Assembly: GCA_014804645.1 (NCBI GenBank)
Contig: JAAUZI010000005.1
Span: forward strand, 60,381-124,380
Direction of reading: 5' to 3'
From: Lachnospiraceae bacterium
Lineage (GTDB): Bacteria; Bacillota; Clostridia; Lachnospirales; Lachnospiraceae
DNA: 64,000 nucleotides
Part shown: positions 50,545-58,719 of the stretch, in pieces
Position numbering within the stretch: the stretch's first letter is position 1
Layout: every line of letters begins with the position of its first letter
Position numbers and translations under genes: made by a program
Notes under the pieces: generated by a model
Told to the model about the DNA's origin: nothing
The model's database searches: none
The model's input: only the letters and a program-made list of their open reading frames with translations

Positions 50545-50573
50545 GGCGCCATGGGACATATTCCCATGGCGCC
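50545..50573 (-). terminator. terminator of the OFA-type transporter gene
   Basis: GGCGCCATGGGA, four bases, TTCCCATGGCGCC. On the minus strand it is followed by TTTTCATTTC. It lies between the two convergent MFS genes and may work in both directions. Confidence 0.75.
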
Positions 50574-50596
50574 GAATTCGTTTCAAAAACAATGTA

Positions 50597-51934
50597 TTAA
50601 ATCGCCTTTTTGTCCTCGGTCTTTTTCTTGCCGCCCACCAGGAAGAAACTGCACAGCAGGGCGATTATGTACAGTACGATCGTGACATACAACACGGTCT
50701 GATAACCTACGGGATTAACCTGAGTCAGTCCGCCGTGGCCGTCGCTGACGTCTACAGCCTGCCCCACATGGCCCACGATAAAGGACGCCAGCTGATTGCC
50801 GGTGAGACCTGCGATTGCCCATGCGGAGAGGGTAATACCGTGGATAGCGCTGATATTCTTCATGCCATAGTGGTCGGACAGCAGCGTGGGCACATTGCTG
50901 AATCCTCCGCCGTAACCGGCGTTTACCACAAACAGCAGTACCAGCACCAGAATCAGCAGCAGAGTGCTCTGTCCCATGTCCGCAATGCCTCTGGTGAGGA
51001 TCACCAGGCCGGTGGCGACAATGGACAGGATAATCATGATCTTATACACGGTATTTCTGTCCTTCATGGTGTCCGCCCATGCGGAGAAACCCAGACGGCC
51101 GCCGGCGTTGAACACGGCGGTAATGGAGGACAGCACTCCGGCCATGCCTGCCAGACCGATACACTTGATAATCATTTTCTCCTGGGAGATCAGCGCCAGA
51201 CCACAGGTTATGTTAATATAGAACATCAGCCAGATACCGATGAATACCACGGGTTTGGTCTTGATTACATCAATGGCTCTTGCACCCTTTTCCTGGCTGG
51301 CGGGCTCATGCCAGCCTGCAGGTTTGGCCAACAGCAAATGTCCCACAAACATCATGACGAAGTACACGCAGGCCAAAATCAGGAACATCTTGTAGATACC
51401 GCCATCTTTCAGAGAGTTCAGCAGCGCCTGCATGATAGGGCTTGCAATGGCCTTGGCGGCGCCGAATCCTGCCACTGCCAGACCTGTCGCCAGACCCTTG
51501 CGGTCCTGGAACCACAGCATCAGCGTCTTGACCGGAGACAGATAGCCGGTTCCCAAGCCGATACCCATGATAAAGCCATAGCAGACATAGATACCGATCA
51601 GCGCCACTATGCTGCCTTGTCCTGTGGCTACATATTGTTTTCCGCCATACCAGATAAAGAACCCTGTGCCGGCCATGCCTACTGCAAAGCAGATGGCAGC
51701 GATCAACGAGGAACGATGGATATCCTTTTCCACCACATTGCCCAGAAAAGCGGCGGACATGCCCAGGAAAAAGATGGCAAAGCTGAATGCCCACTCGGTG
51801 GCACTCTTGGAGAAACCGATATGGTCGGCGATCTCCTGGCTGAAAATGGACCAGCAGTATACCGTGCCGATGCTGCAGTGCAGCAGCAGTGCCGGAATGG
51901 CGGCACGAATCCATTTGTTTTGAATGTTTTTCAT
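50597..51934 (-). CDS. OFA family MFS antiporter
   Basis: A 445-residue transporter with 12 helices of the oxalate/formate antiporter group. LLHCSIGTVYCWSIFSQEIA and GIGLGTGYLSPVKTLMLWFQ are typical, with DRKGLATGLAVAGFGAAKAI. Family members exchange small organic anions, and many have unassigned substrates. ATG 51934 has AAGGGG upstream. The longer track start (52036) covers the promoter region. It ends in a strong terminator. Confidence 0.88.
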   Translation of the reverse strand: MKNIQNKWIRAAIPALLLHCSIGTVYCWSIFSQEIADHIGFSKSATEWAFSFAIFFLGMSAAFLGNVVEKDIHRSSLIAAICFAVGMAGTGFFIWYGGKQYVATGQGSIVALIGIYVCYGFIMGIGLGTGYLSPVKTLMLWFQDRKGLATGLAVAGFGAAKAIASPIMQALLNSLKDGGIYKMFLILACVYFVMMFVGHLLLAKPAGWHEPASQEKGARAIDVIKTKPVVFIGIWLMFYINITCGLALISQEKMIIKCIGLAGMAGVLSSITAVFNAGGRLGFSAWADTMKDRNTVYKIMIILSIVATGLVILTRGIADMGQSTLLLILVLVLLFVVNAGYGGGFSNVPTLLSDHYGMKNISAIHGITLSAWAIAGLTGNQLASFIVGHVGQAVDVSDGHGGLTQVNPVGYQTVLYVTIVLYIIALLCSFFLVGGKKKTEDKKAI

Positions 51935-52082
51935 AAGTACCCCTTTCTGTATACCGCAGACACATATGCGGCACCATATCAATAACACTTCTGTTATTCT
52001 ACTCCTAAAGTAAATTTTTTTCAATATCGGGAGCAAAAAGTTTTGTTTTTTTCAGCAAAATTGGAATATGCGCAATTGTTTA

Positions 52083-52111
52083 TTGACATTTTGAGTAAAA
52101 CATTTTAATCT
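52083..52111 (+). promoter_or_regulatory. promoter of the GH43 gene
   Basis: TTGACA, 17 bases, TAATCT. The transcript would begin near 52118, leaving a structured leader of about 145 bases. Confidence 0.7.
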
Positions 52112-52166
52112 AGAGTAAAGAAGAACGTGAAACATCTCAAAACAGCATTTGCCCGGACAGCGCACT

Positions 52167-52230
52167 GATGAATGTACGGACGCCCAAGCGGCCGGATATT
52201 CATCACCTGCCATGTGTGCTGGTAGGGCAG
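52167..52230 (+). promoter_or_regulatory. structured leader of the GH43 gene
   Basis: Two neighbouring hairpins: GATGAAT/ATTCATC (seven pairs) with an inner GG-a-CGC/GCG-g-CC stem, and CTGCC/GGCAG. They lie between the promoter and the RBS (AGGAGG) of the GH43 gene. They do not match any riboswitch I know. Confidence 0.35.
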
Positions 52231-52262
52231 ATGCGGGACTTTAATAGGAGGATGCAAGGGGT

Positions 52263-53885
52263 ATGAAAAACAGATTATTGGCAGTGGCATTGTGTGTTTG
52301 TTTGACAGGATCACTTATGGGCTGCGGCGGCCAGCCTGCGGTGTCCCCGGAAGAGTCCACAGGGACCGGCACAGAGACCAGCAGTGGGACTGGGACAGAG
52401 ACCGACACAGAGACCAGCGGCGAGACCGACAATGTACAGACTCCTCCGGAGCCTGTACTCAGAGAAGCAGACTATACGGGCATTGACACGGCGGCCAACG
52501 GAGCAAGGGTGTCTGTGCATGATCCGTCCATCAAGGTGTTTGACGGGAAGTATTATATTTACGGCTCCCATATGACCGGAGCTGTATCGGAGGATCTGCA
52601 CACCTGGAGCTATATCGGCAACGGCTACAACTCGGACAATGCGCTCTTTGAGGATTTGTTCAATGAAGAGCTGACCATATTTGACTATTCCGGCGACTAT
52701 GGCAACGGGGGGTATGCGGTATGGGCGGAGGATGTGATCTACAATGAGGCCATGGGAAAGTACGTGATGTATCTCTGCACTTCCTCCACTTACATAAAGT
52801 CTAACCTTTGCTATGCCACGGCGGACGCGCCGGAGGGCCCCTATGTGTACCAGGGAGAACTGCTGTATTCCGGTTTTACGGCGAAGGACATTGATCAGAC
52901 CGATGTGTATGACTATGTGGACGAGGCTTATGCGGCGGATACTTATCTGAAAGGAAACGGCGAATACAACAATCAGGACTGGCCCAACTGTATTGATCCG
53001 GCGCCTTTCTATGACGCGGAGGGGCGGCTGTGGATGAACTACGGCTCCTGGTTCGGCGGCATCTTTATCCTGGAGCTGGACCCGCAGACGGGCCTGGTGA
53101 TTCATCCCGAGGCGGACGAGGAAAATGAGGTTGACCCCTATTTTGGCAAGCGACTGCTGGGAGGCGGCCATCAGTCCATCGAGGGCCCCTACATTCAGTA
53201 TGACCCGAACACCGGCTACTACTACCTGTATCTGTGCTATGGCTCTTTGGAGCGCACCGGCGGATACCAGATCCGGGTGCTGCGCAGCGACAAGCCGGAC
53301 GGGGAGTATGTGGACATGGGCGGACAGCGTCCTCTGAAGGGTTACAACAATGCCTATTATGGGTTGAAACTGTCCGGCAACTACTATCTGCCCAGCTGTA
53401 AATATGCCTATATGGCCACCGGCGGTATGTCCACCTTTTTTGACACGGACGGAAAGCAGTATATCTGCTATCACACCCGTTTTGACAACGGCAATGAATA
53501 TCATGAGCCTGCAGTGAAACAGATTTTTATGAATGAGGAAGCATGGCCGGTGCTGGCCCCTTACACCACCGCGGGGGAAACCCTCTCCGAGAGCGGTTAC
53601 GACAAATCGGAGCTGGTGGGTGAGTACTATTTTGTCAACCAGGGCATGAAGATCGACAAGGAGATATCTCAGCCGGTGATGATCGATCTGAATGAGGACG
53701 GCACCGTCACAGGCTCTGTTGTTGGAACCTGGACCGTGACGGAGGGAACGCCCTATGTGCATATCACCTACGACGACCATGTGTACAGCGGCGTGTTCTG
53801 CGCCATGAAGGACCAGGCGGGCACAGATGTGATGACATTCTCCGCCGTGGGCGTCAATGAGAGTATCTGGGGAGTAAAATATTAA
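52263..53885 (+). CDS. GH43 arabinanase-type lipoprotein
   Basis: A 540-residue surface lipoprotein. Signal and lipobox LMGCG, a Thr/Glu/Gly-rich linker, then a five-bladed GH43 propeller. The three acidic residues lie in SVHDPSIKVFDGKYYIYGS (base), NCIDPAPFYDAEGRLWMNYG (pKa modulator) and QSIEGPYIQYDPNTGYYYLY (acid). This pattern fits arabinan endo-1,5-alpha-L-arabinosidases. A C-terminal beta-domain of about 95 residues (ELVGEYYFVNQGMKIDKEIS) is typical of those enzymes. It should cut arabinan at the cell surface. RBS GGAGG precedes ATG 52263, slightly far. No arabinose import genes are nearby. Confidence 0.88.
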   Translation: MKNRLLAVALCVCLTGSLMGCGGQPAVSPEESTGTGTETSSGTGTETDTETSGETDNVQTPPEPVLREADYTGIDTAANGARVSVHDPSIKVFDGKYYIYGSHMTGAVSEDLHTWSYIGNGYNSDNALFEDLFNEELTIFDYSGDYGNGGYAVWAEDVIYNEAMGKYVMYLCTSSTYIKSNLCYATADAPEGPYVYQGELLYSGFTAKDIDQTDVYDYVDEAYAADTYLKGNGEYNNQDWPNCIDPAPFYDAEGRLWMNYGSWFGGIFILELDPQTGLVIHPEADEENEVDPYFGKRLLGGGHQSIEGPYIQYDPNTGYYYLYLCYGSLERTGGYQIRVLRSDKPDGEYVDMGGQRPLKGYNNAYYGLKLSGNYYLPSCKYAYMATGGMSTFFDTDGKQYICYHTRFDNGNEYHEPAVKQIFMNEEAWPVLAPYTTAGETLSESGYDKSELVGEYYFVNQGMKIDKEISQPVMIDLNEDGTVTGSVVGTWTVTEGTPYVHITYDDHVYSGVFCAMKDQAGTDVMTFSAVGVNESIWGVKY

Positions 53886-53965
53886 CGTTAATCAGTATAA
53901 CGCAGTCACACAGGTGTGGGAGGGGATGGATTGCCCGGCTCCTCCCGCACGGAAAAGAGGTAATT

Positions 53966-54199
53966 GTGGATAAGCGGTACACAAAGATAGATCTGCTGAA
54001 AGATATTTTGTTCACGCTGCTGATCGGGGTGCTGATGTATGCCTACTGGGCGTTTACTCTGATGGTGGCTTCCATCATTCTGGTCAATATCTGGCATGTG
54101 ACCTGGCAGCAGCTGCTTTTCATTGCACTGGCGCTCACCGTGGTATCGCTTGCCTGTTACGTGGTACATTTGGTGAAAAAGAGAAAAAGCGGGAAATAA
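53966..54199 (+). CDS. small two-helix membrane protein
   Basis: A 77-residue protein with two membrane helices, ILFTLLIGVLMYAYWAFTLM and LLFIALALTVVSLACYVVHL, and charged ends. Start GTG 53966 is preceded by AGAGGTAATT. A strong terminator follows immediately. Family unknown. It could belong to the GH43 transcript or be independent. Confidence 0.6.
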   Translation: MDKRYTKIDLLKDILFTLLIGVLMYAYWAFTLMVASIILVNIWHVTWQQLLFIALALTVVSLACYVVHLVKKRKSGK

Positions 54200-54202
54200 T
54201 GT

Positions 54203-54235
54203 ATCCCGGGGTGAGACTGCCCCGGGATTTTTTTG
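54203..54235 (+). terminator. intrinsic terminator
   Basis: ATCCCGGGG, eight-base loop, CCCCGGGAT, then seven T. Confidence 0.9.
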
Positions 54236-54245
54236 CTCACAGCCA

Positions 54246-54272
54246 TTGACTTTGGGTAATAATGGGTATAAT
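54246..54272 (+). promoter_or_regulatory. promoter of the antiporter operon
   Basis: TTGACT, 15 bases, TATAAT. The spacer is short, but both boxes are strong. It lies about 30 bases before the RBS of the first antiporter gene. Confidence 0.5.
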
Positions 54273-54303
54273 ATAAAGTCGTTTTTGAAGGAGGAAAGTT
54301 TGG

Positions 54304-54780
54304 ATGTTTCTCATCTATTTTGCCCTGTGGGTCATATTCAACGGAAATATAACGCTGGAAATCTGTATTTTTGGCGTCCTTATTGCAGCGCTGCTCTTTG
54401 CTTTTACCTGTAAATTCATGGACTATAGTATAAAAAAGGAAATAAGGGCTTACCAAAAGCTGGGAAAACTGCTGCGCTATGCCTTTGTCCTGGTCAAAGA
54501 AGTTATCAAGGCGAATCTGGGCGTCATACATTTGATTCTCACACAGAAGGAGGAGATTCAGCCTGTGCTGGTGAGTTTTCACAGTGATCTGAAAGGCCCT
54601 GTGACCCAGACTCTTCTGGCCAATGCCATCACACTGACGCCGGGCACTATCACGGTGATGCTGGAAAATGGGGACTATACTGTACACTGTCTGGATGAAA
54701 GCCTGGCGGAGGGCATGGACCAGAGCGTGTTTACTGAGCTGGTTGCGGATATTGAGCGGAAGGGGAGTGAGGATATTTGA
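54304..54780 (+). CDS. mrpE: Na+/H+ antiporter subunit E
   Basis: A 158-residue membrane protein of the MnhE/MrpE family. Two N-terminal helices (FLIYFALWVIFNGNITLEIC, FGVLIAALLFAFTCKFMDYS) precede a soluble domain with NAITLTPGTITVMLENGDYT, the conserved core. First gene of the antiporter operon. AGGAGG precedes ATG 54304. It overlaps the next gene. Confidence 0.92.
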   Translation: MFLIYFALWVIFNGNITLEICIFGVLIAALLFAFTCKFMDYSIKKEIRAYQKLGKLLRYAFVLVKEVIKANLGVIHLILTQKEEIQPVLVSFHSDLKGPVTQTLLANAITLTPGTITVMLENGDYTVHCLDESLAEGMDQSVFTELVADIERKGSEDI

Positions 54781-55100
54781 ATACAAATATACCGGGCCTG
54801 GAGAGGGCCTATGAGATTTTATTTTTAGCAGCTCTGATATTTTTGGCGATAATGGTGATTCTATGTCTGATTCGTGCGATTATCGGACCGAGAATTGCAG
54901 ACCGCGTGGTAGCGGTGAATATGATGGGAACTATGGTTATGGTGATGATCGCCATACTGGCGTTGTATCTGCAGGAGGGTTATCTGGTGGATATTTGTAT
55001 TATATATGCCATGATTAGTTTCCTGGCGGTAATCATATTGACCAAGGTGTATATGGGCGTCTATATGGAAAGCAAACACCAGGGGCGGAGAGGAGAGTGA
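54777..55100 (+). CDS. mrpF: Na+/H+ antiporter subunit F
   Basis: A 107-residue protein with three helices, matching MnhF/MrpF: LIFLAIMVILCLIRAIIGPR, IADRVVAVNMMGTMVMVMIA and LVDICIIYAMISFLAVIILT. Start TTG 54777 overlaps the mrpE stop codon and has GGGGAG upstream. In Mrp, E, F and G form a peripheral part of the complex. Confidence 0.92.
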   Translation: MNTNIPGLERAYEILFLAALIFLAIMVILCLIRAIIGPRIADRVVAVNMMGTMVMVMIAILALYLQEGYLVDICIIYAMISFLAVIILTKVYMGVYMESKHQGRRGE

Positions 55101-55480
55101 CGGACATGGCGGTATGGGAATGGATTCGTTTTCTGGCTGGCGCGGTTTTTCTGCTGATCGGCATGGGAATATTTGTGATTGAAATGATCGGCGTGTTTCG
55201 GTTCCGGTATGTGCTGAACCGCATGCATGCGGCGGCCATGGGGGACACCCTGGGAATCGGCAGCTGCATGGTAGGGCTGATTATCATATGCGGGTGGAAT
55301 TTTACGGCCCTGAAACTTCTCTTGATCATCCTGTTTCTGTGGCTGTCTTCTCCTACCTCCTCTCACCTGATTGCCAGGCTGGAGGTGACTACGGACGAGG
55401 ATGCGTGGATGCATTACCGAAAGACGACCCTGCAGGACGGTCATGTGGAGGAGTCAGAGAAAGAGAGGCGGCAGCAATGA
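55097..55480 (+). CDS. mrpG: Na+/H+ antiporter subunit G
   Basis: A 127-residue protein of the MnhG/PhaG family with three helices: FLAGAVFLLIGMGIFVIEMI, then FRFRYVLNRMHAAAMGDTLG and ALKLLLIILFLWLSSPTSSH. Start GTG 55097 overlaps the mrpF stop (GTGA). A charged C-terminal tail is present. Confidence 0.92.
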   Translation: MTDMAVWEWIRFLAGAVFLLIGMGIFVIEMIGVFRFRYVLNRMHAAAMGDTLGIGSCMVGLIIICGWNFTALKLLLIILFLWLSSPTSSHLIARLEVTTDEDAWMHYRKTTLQDGHVEESEKERRQQ

Positions 55481-55776
55481 CAATATTTGCAGGTATCTTA
55501 TTTCTATTCTTGATTGTGTGCGCGGTGGCGGCAAGCCTTTCTAAAAGCCTGTTGAACACCGTGCTGATCTTTATGTCCTATAGTCTGGTTATGTCCATTA
55601 TATGGGTGATTCTGGAGTCTCCGGACCTGGCTATCACGGAGGCGGCAGTGGGGGCAGGGGTGACCACCATACTGTTTTTGCTGACGCTGAAAAAAATTCA
55701 TGCCATTATGGGCATGGAGACGATGGACAAGGATGTGGAGGAGGAGCTGGAGTATAGAAGGAGGCGGAGGTCATGA
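55477..55776 (+). CDS. MbhD-like antiporter subunit (DUF4040)
   Basis: A 99-residue three-helix protein. LESPDLAITEAAVGAGVTTI is the DUF4040/MbhD signature, equivalent to the C-terminal part of MrpA. Start ATG 55477 overlaps the mrpG stop by four bases (ATGA). The track ORF begins too far upstream (55288) inside mrpG. Splitting of this domain from MrpA is usual in Mbh-type hydrogenase and Mbs clusters. Confidence 0.9.
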   Translation: MTIFAGILFLFLIVCAVAASLSKSLLNTVLIFMSYSLVMSIIWVILESPDLAITEAAVGAGVTTILFLLTLKKIHAIMGMETMDKDVEEELEYRRRRRS

Positions 55777-56744
55777 GTAAAAAAGTACCTCAAGAGCGGT
55801 ATGAGAAGACCATGTCCTACAAGCTGAAAACCTGGCTGGATGGCAGCAGGGACCTCTATATGGGCAATCTGGAGATGAGACCTCAGGCCGCCCACGAGGA
55901 GGATAAGGCCACGCTGCAGCGTCTCTTTAGAGATAAGGAGCGAATGCGGGCGCATGTCTATGATATGGAGAACAACCGGGAAATGGTTTTTTTCCGAAAA
56001 CTGTACCGAATATGCAGTCTGGTGTTCTGCATTCTGCTGGTGTCCATGCTGCTGATCGGCGTGGCGGACCTGCCCCCCTTTGGGGATGCGGACAACCCGG
56101 TGAACAATGAAGTGGCCCAGAGATATATTGAGAGGGGTCTGCAGGAGACAGGGGCGGTGAATATTGTCACCGGCATGATACTGGACTACCGGGCGTTCGA
56201 TACCCTGGGAGAATCCCATGTGCTGTTTATCGCCACCTGCACGGTACTGATTTTGCTGCGGGCAGACCATAAAAAAGGGAAAAACAGTGAGGAGGAGATG
56301 GAGTCCAACGACCGGGCCTATGAGCCGAAAAATGATGTGATTCTACAGACGGCGGCAAGACTTCTGGTTCCCTTTATTGTTATTTTTGGCATCTATATCA
56401 TCCTGTGTGGTCATCTGGGGCCCGGGGGCGGTTTCTCCGGCGGCGCCGTTATCGGCGCAGGGCTGATTCTATATGTCAGCGCCTTCGGCTTTGCCAAGAC
56501 GGAACGCTTTTTTACAGCCACAACCTACAAATGGATGAGTTTTGGCGCGCTGGCATGCTACTGCCTGTCCAAGACCTATTCCTTTTACACGGGGGCAAAT
56601 CATATTGAGAGTGTCATTCCACTGGGCACACCGGGAGCTATTCTGAGCAGCGGACTGATTTTGCTGCTGAATATCTGCGTGGGCGTAGTGGTGGCAGGCA
56701 CAATGTACACTTTCTATGTCATGTTCCGCAAGGGCGGATATTGA
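55773..56744 (+). CDS. MbhE-MnhB-type fused antiporter subunit
   Basis: A 323-residue protein. After a charged cytoplasmic N-terminus of about 75 residues, NPVNNEVAQRYIERGLQETG and AVNIVTGMILDYRAFDTLGE mark MbhE. From about 190 on, GPGGGFSGGAVIGAGLILY and four helices mark MnhB. This MbhE-MnhB fusion occurs in several anaerobes. It overlaps the preceding gene by four bases. The long N-terminal tail is unusual. Confidence 0.9.
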   Translation: MSKKVPQERYEKTMSYKLKTWLDGSRDLYMGNLEMRPQAAHEEDKATLQRLFRDKERMRAHVYDMENNREMVFFRKLYRICSLVFCILLVSMLLIGVADLPPFGDADNPVNNEVAQRYIERGLQETGAVNIVTGMILDYRAFDTLGESHVLFIATCTVLILLRADHKKGKNSEEEMESNDRAYEPKNDVILQTAARLLVPFIVIFGIYIILCGHLGPGGGFSGGAVIGAGLILYVSAFGFAKTERFFTATTYKWMSFGALACYCLSKTYSFYTGANHIESVIPLGTPGAILSSGLILLLNICVGVVVAGTMYTFYVMFRKGGY

Positions 56745-56780
56745 TTAGTATGTGCGCTAAGGCGCACAGGAGGTATAGTC

Positions 56781-57158
56781 ATGAATTTTGGGAATCTATT
56801 TCATAACTATGCGGAGGCAGTGGCCATGATTCTATTTGGCATTGGATTTTCCAATCTGCTGTTGCAAAAGAACCTGATCAAGAAGATTATCGGTTTGAAT
56901 ATCATGGATACGGCCACCTATCTTTTTCTGGCGCTGAAGGGCTATATTGACGGACGCAAGGCGCCGGTGGTGGTGGACGGCATTCAGAGTGTGGAAACCT
57001 ATGTGAACCCCATTCCCAGCGGTCTGGTGCTGACAGGTATCGTGGTGTCTGTGTCAGTGACGGCGCTGATGCTGTCTCTGACGATCCGGCTGTATCGGCG
57101 GTATCACACGCTGGATCTGGACGAGATTTCTACGCTGCTGAAAAAGGAGGAAGAGTGA
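56781..57158 (+). CDS. mrpC: Na+/H+ antiporter subunit C (NuoK-like)
   Basis: A 125-residue, three-helix protein of the MnhC/MbhG/NuoK family. MILFGIGFSNLLLQKNLIKK and NIMDTATYLFLALKG are recognisable, and GLVLTGIVVSVSVTALMLSL forms the third helix. AGGAGG precedes ATG 56781. It ends within the first D-type gene. Confidence 0.9.
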   Translation: MNFGNLFHNYAEAVAMILFGIGFSNLLLQKNLIKKIIGLNIMDTATYLFLALKGYIDGRKAPVVVDGIQSVETYVNPIPSGLVLTGIVVSVSVTALMLSLTIRLYRRYHTLDLDEISTLLKKEEE

Positions 57159-58663
57159 TGGATTTTATACGCAATTTTCCCTTTTTCTCTATTGTGCTGT
57201 CCCTGTTTTCCGGCCCTCTGTCCTCTATCTTTGGAGGGAAATGGGCCAAGCGGGTCAACATGGCGGTCATTGTACTGTGCGGCGTGATGTCCGGGGCCGT
57301 GTTGTGGTATGTATTGGAGACGGGAGAGTCTTTCGTCTATACCATGGGACATTTCCCGGCTCCATGGGGAAATGAGATCCGGGCAGGAGTACTGGAAGCG
57401 CTGATGGCGGTGTTTTTCTGCGCAATCATGCTGCTGTGTATGATGGGGGGCAGCCGGGAGAGAGAAGTGGAGATTCAGGAGTCCAAGCAGAATCTGTACT
57501 ATATCATGGTGAATCTGTTGCTCTGTTCTCTGCTGGCGTTGATCTACACCAACGATCTGTTCACCGCTTATGTGTTTGTGGAGATCAACACCATCTCCGC
57601 CTGCGGTCTGATTATGATAAGGCAGAACGGGCGCACGATCGAGGCCGCCACCCGGTATATGATTATGAGCCTGCTGGGGTCGGGTCTGCTGCTGCTGGGA
57701 CTGTGTTTCCTGTATGATCTGACGGGACATTTGCTGATGAGTAATATTCAGGAGGCGGTTCGTGCGCTGACGGCAAGCGGTCAATATCAGACGCCTTTGC
57801 TGGTGTCCATCTGCCTCATGTGTGTGGGACTGGCGATCAAGAGCGCATTGTTTCCTTTCCACACCTGGCTGCCGGACGCCTACGGGTACTCCACCGTGTC
57901 CTCAGCCGCGATTTTGTCCTCTCTGGTGTCCAAGGGTTATATCTTTCTGCTGGTGAAAATTTTCTACAGGGTTATTGGGTTTGACATAATCAGCAGCAGC
58001 AAAGTGATCCATGTACTGTTTGTGTTCGGTATTGCAGGAATGATTATGGGGTCGCTGGACGCTATGCGGGAAAATGATATAAGGCGGATGATAGCTTACT
58101 CTTCTGTGGCGCAGATCGGTTACATCTACATGGGTTTTGGTCTGGGCACTGCGGAGGGAGTGACGGCCAGTATCTACCATATAATCTGCCATGCGGCCAC
58201 GAAATCCCTGCTGTTTGTGGCCGCCGCCGGCATTACGGAGGCATCCGGCGACAACAGATTTTTCAAGGATCTGAATGGCGCGGGCATCCGCAACAGACTG
58301 GCGGGGGTGGCGTTTACAGTAGGCTCCCTGTCTATGGTGGGCGTGCCCATGTTCGCGGGCTTTATCTCCAAGCTGTTTTTCTCTCAGGCGGCGGTTGGAC
58401 ATAACGTGAAAATGCTGCCTACGCTGATTGCGCTGGCTATCAGCACTATTTTGAACACGGTATACTTTATGAAAACTGTGATCCGTATTTATTCTCCCAT
58501 GGAGGATGCGGCACGGAATGCGGAATATCAGCATATCGGCATAAGGCAGCAGCCGATGAAGGCGGCGGCCATGATTCTGTTTATTCTGCTCAATGTGGTC
58601 TTGGGGTTGAACTCGGAGCCGCTGGTGGGACTGATCAGACAGGGATTGGAAATGTTCTCATAG
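57158..58663 (+). CDS. mrpD: proton antiporter-family subunit, D-type 1
   Basis: About 501 residues and 13-14 helices of the proton_antipo_M/MrpD family. The key helix-5 Glu lies in YVFVEINTISACGLIMI. The helix-7 Lys lies in GLAIKSALFPFHTWLPDAYG, and a second Lys in LSSLVSKGYIFLLVKI. Broken helices include YSSVAQIGYIYMGFGLGTA. Start ATG 57158 (TGATG overlap) is seven bases after AGGAGG. Confidence 0.9.
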   Translation: MDFIRNFPFFSIVLSLFSGPLSSIFGGKWAKRVNMAVIVLCGVMSGAVLWYVLETGESFVYTMGHFPAPWGNEIRAGVLEALMAVFFCAIMLLCMMGGSREREVEIQESKQNLYYIMVNLLLCSLLALIYTNDLFTAYVFVEINTISACGLIMIRQNGRTIEAATRYMIMSLLGSGLLLLGLCFLYDLTGHLLMSNIQEAVRALTASGQYQTPLLVSICLMCVGLAIKSALFPFHTWLPDAYGYSTVSSAAILSSLVSKGYIFLLVKIFYRVIGFDIISSSKVIHVLFVFGIAGMIMGSLDAMRENDIRRMIAYSSVAQIGYIYMGFGLGTAEGVTASIYHIICHAATKSLLFVAAAGITEASGDNRFFKDLNGAGIRNRLAGVAFTVGSLSMVGVPMFAGFISKLFFSQAAVGHNVKMLPTLIALAISTILNTVYFMKTVIRIYSPMEDAARNAEYQHIGIRQQPMKAAAMILFILLNVVLGLNSEPLVGLIRQGLEMFS

Positions 58664-58719
58664 GAATCAAGATGAAGGCACAGTAGGACGTGAAATGGAT
58701 GTGCTGTGGAAAGGAAAAC

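Noticed and set aside
50735-51985. Plus-strand ORF of 416 aa opposite the OFA-type transporter
   Set aside because: His/Gln-rich translation without helices or domains. The minus strand encodes a 12-helix transporter.
52165-52205. CTGATGA core suggesting a hammerhead ribozyme in the GH43 leader
   Set aside because: The second conserved core (GAAA after stem II) and a cleavage-site context are missing.
52311-53780. Minus-strand ORF of 489 aa within the GH43 gene
   Set aside because: Shadow of the GH43 reading frame, which has a signal peptide and all catalytic residues.
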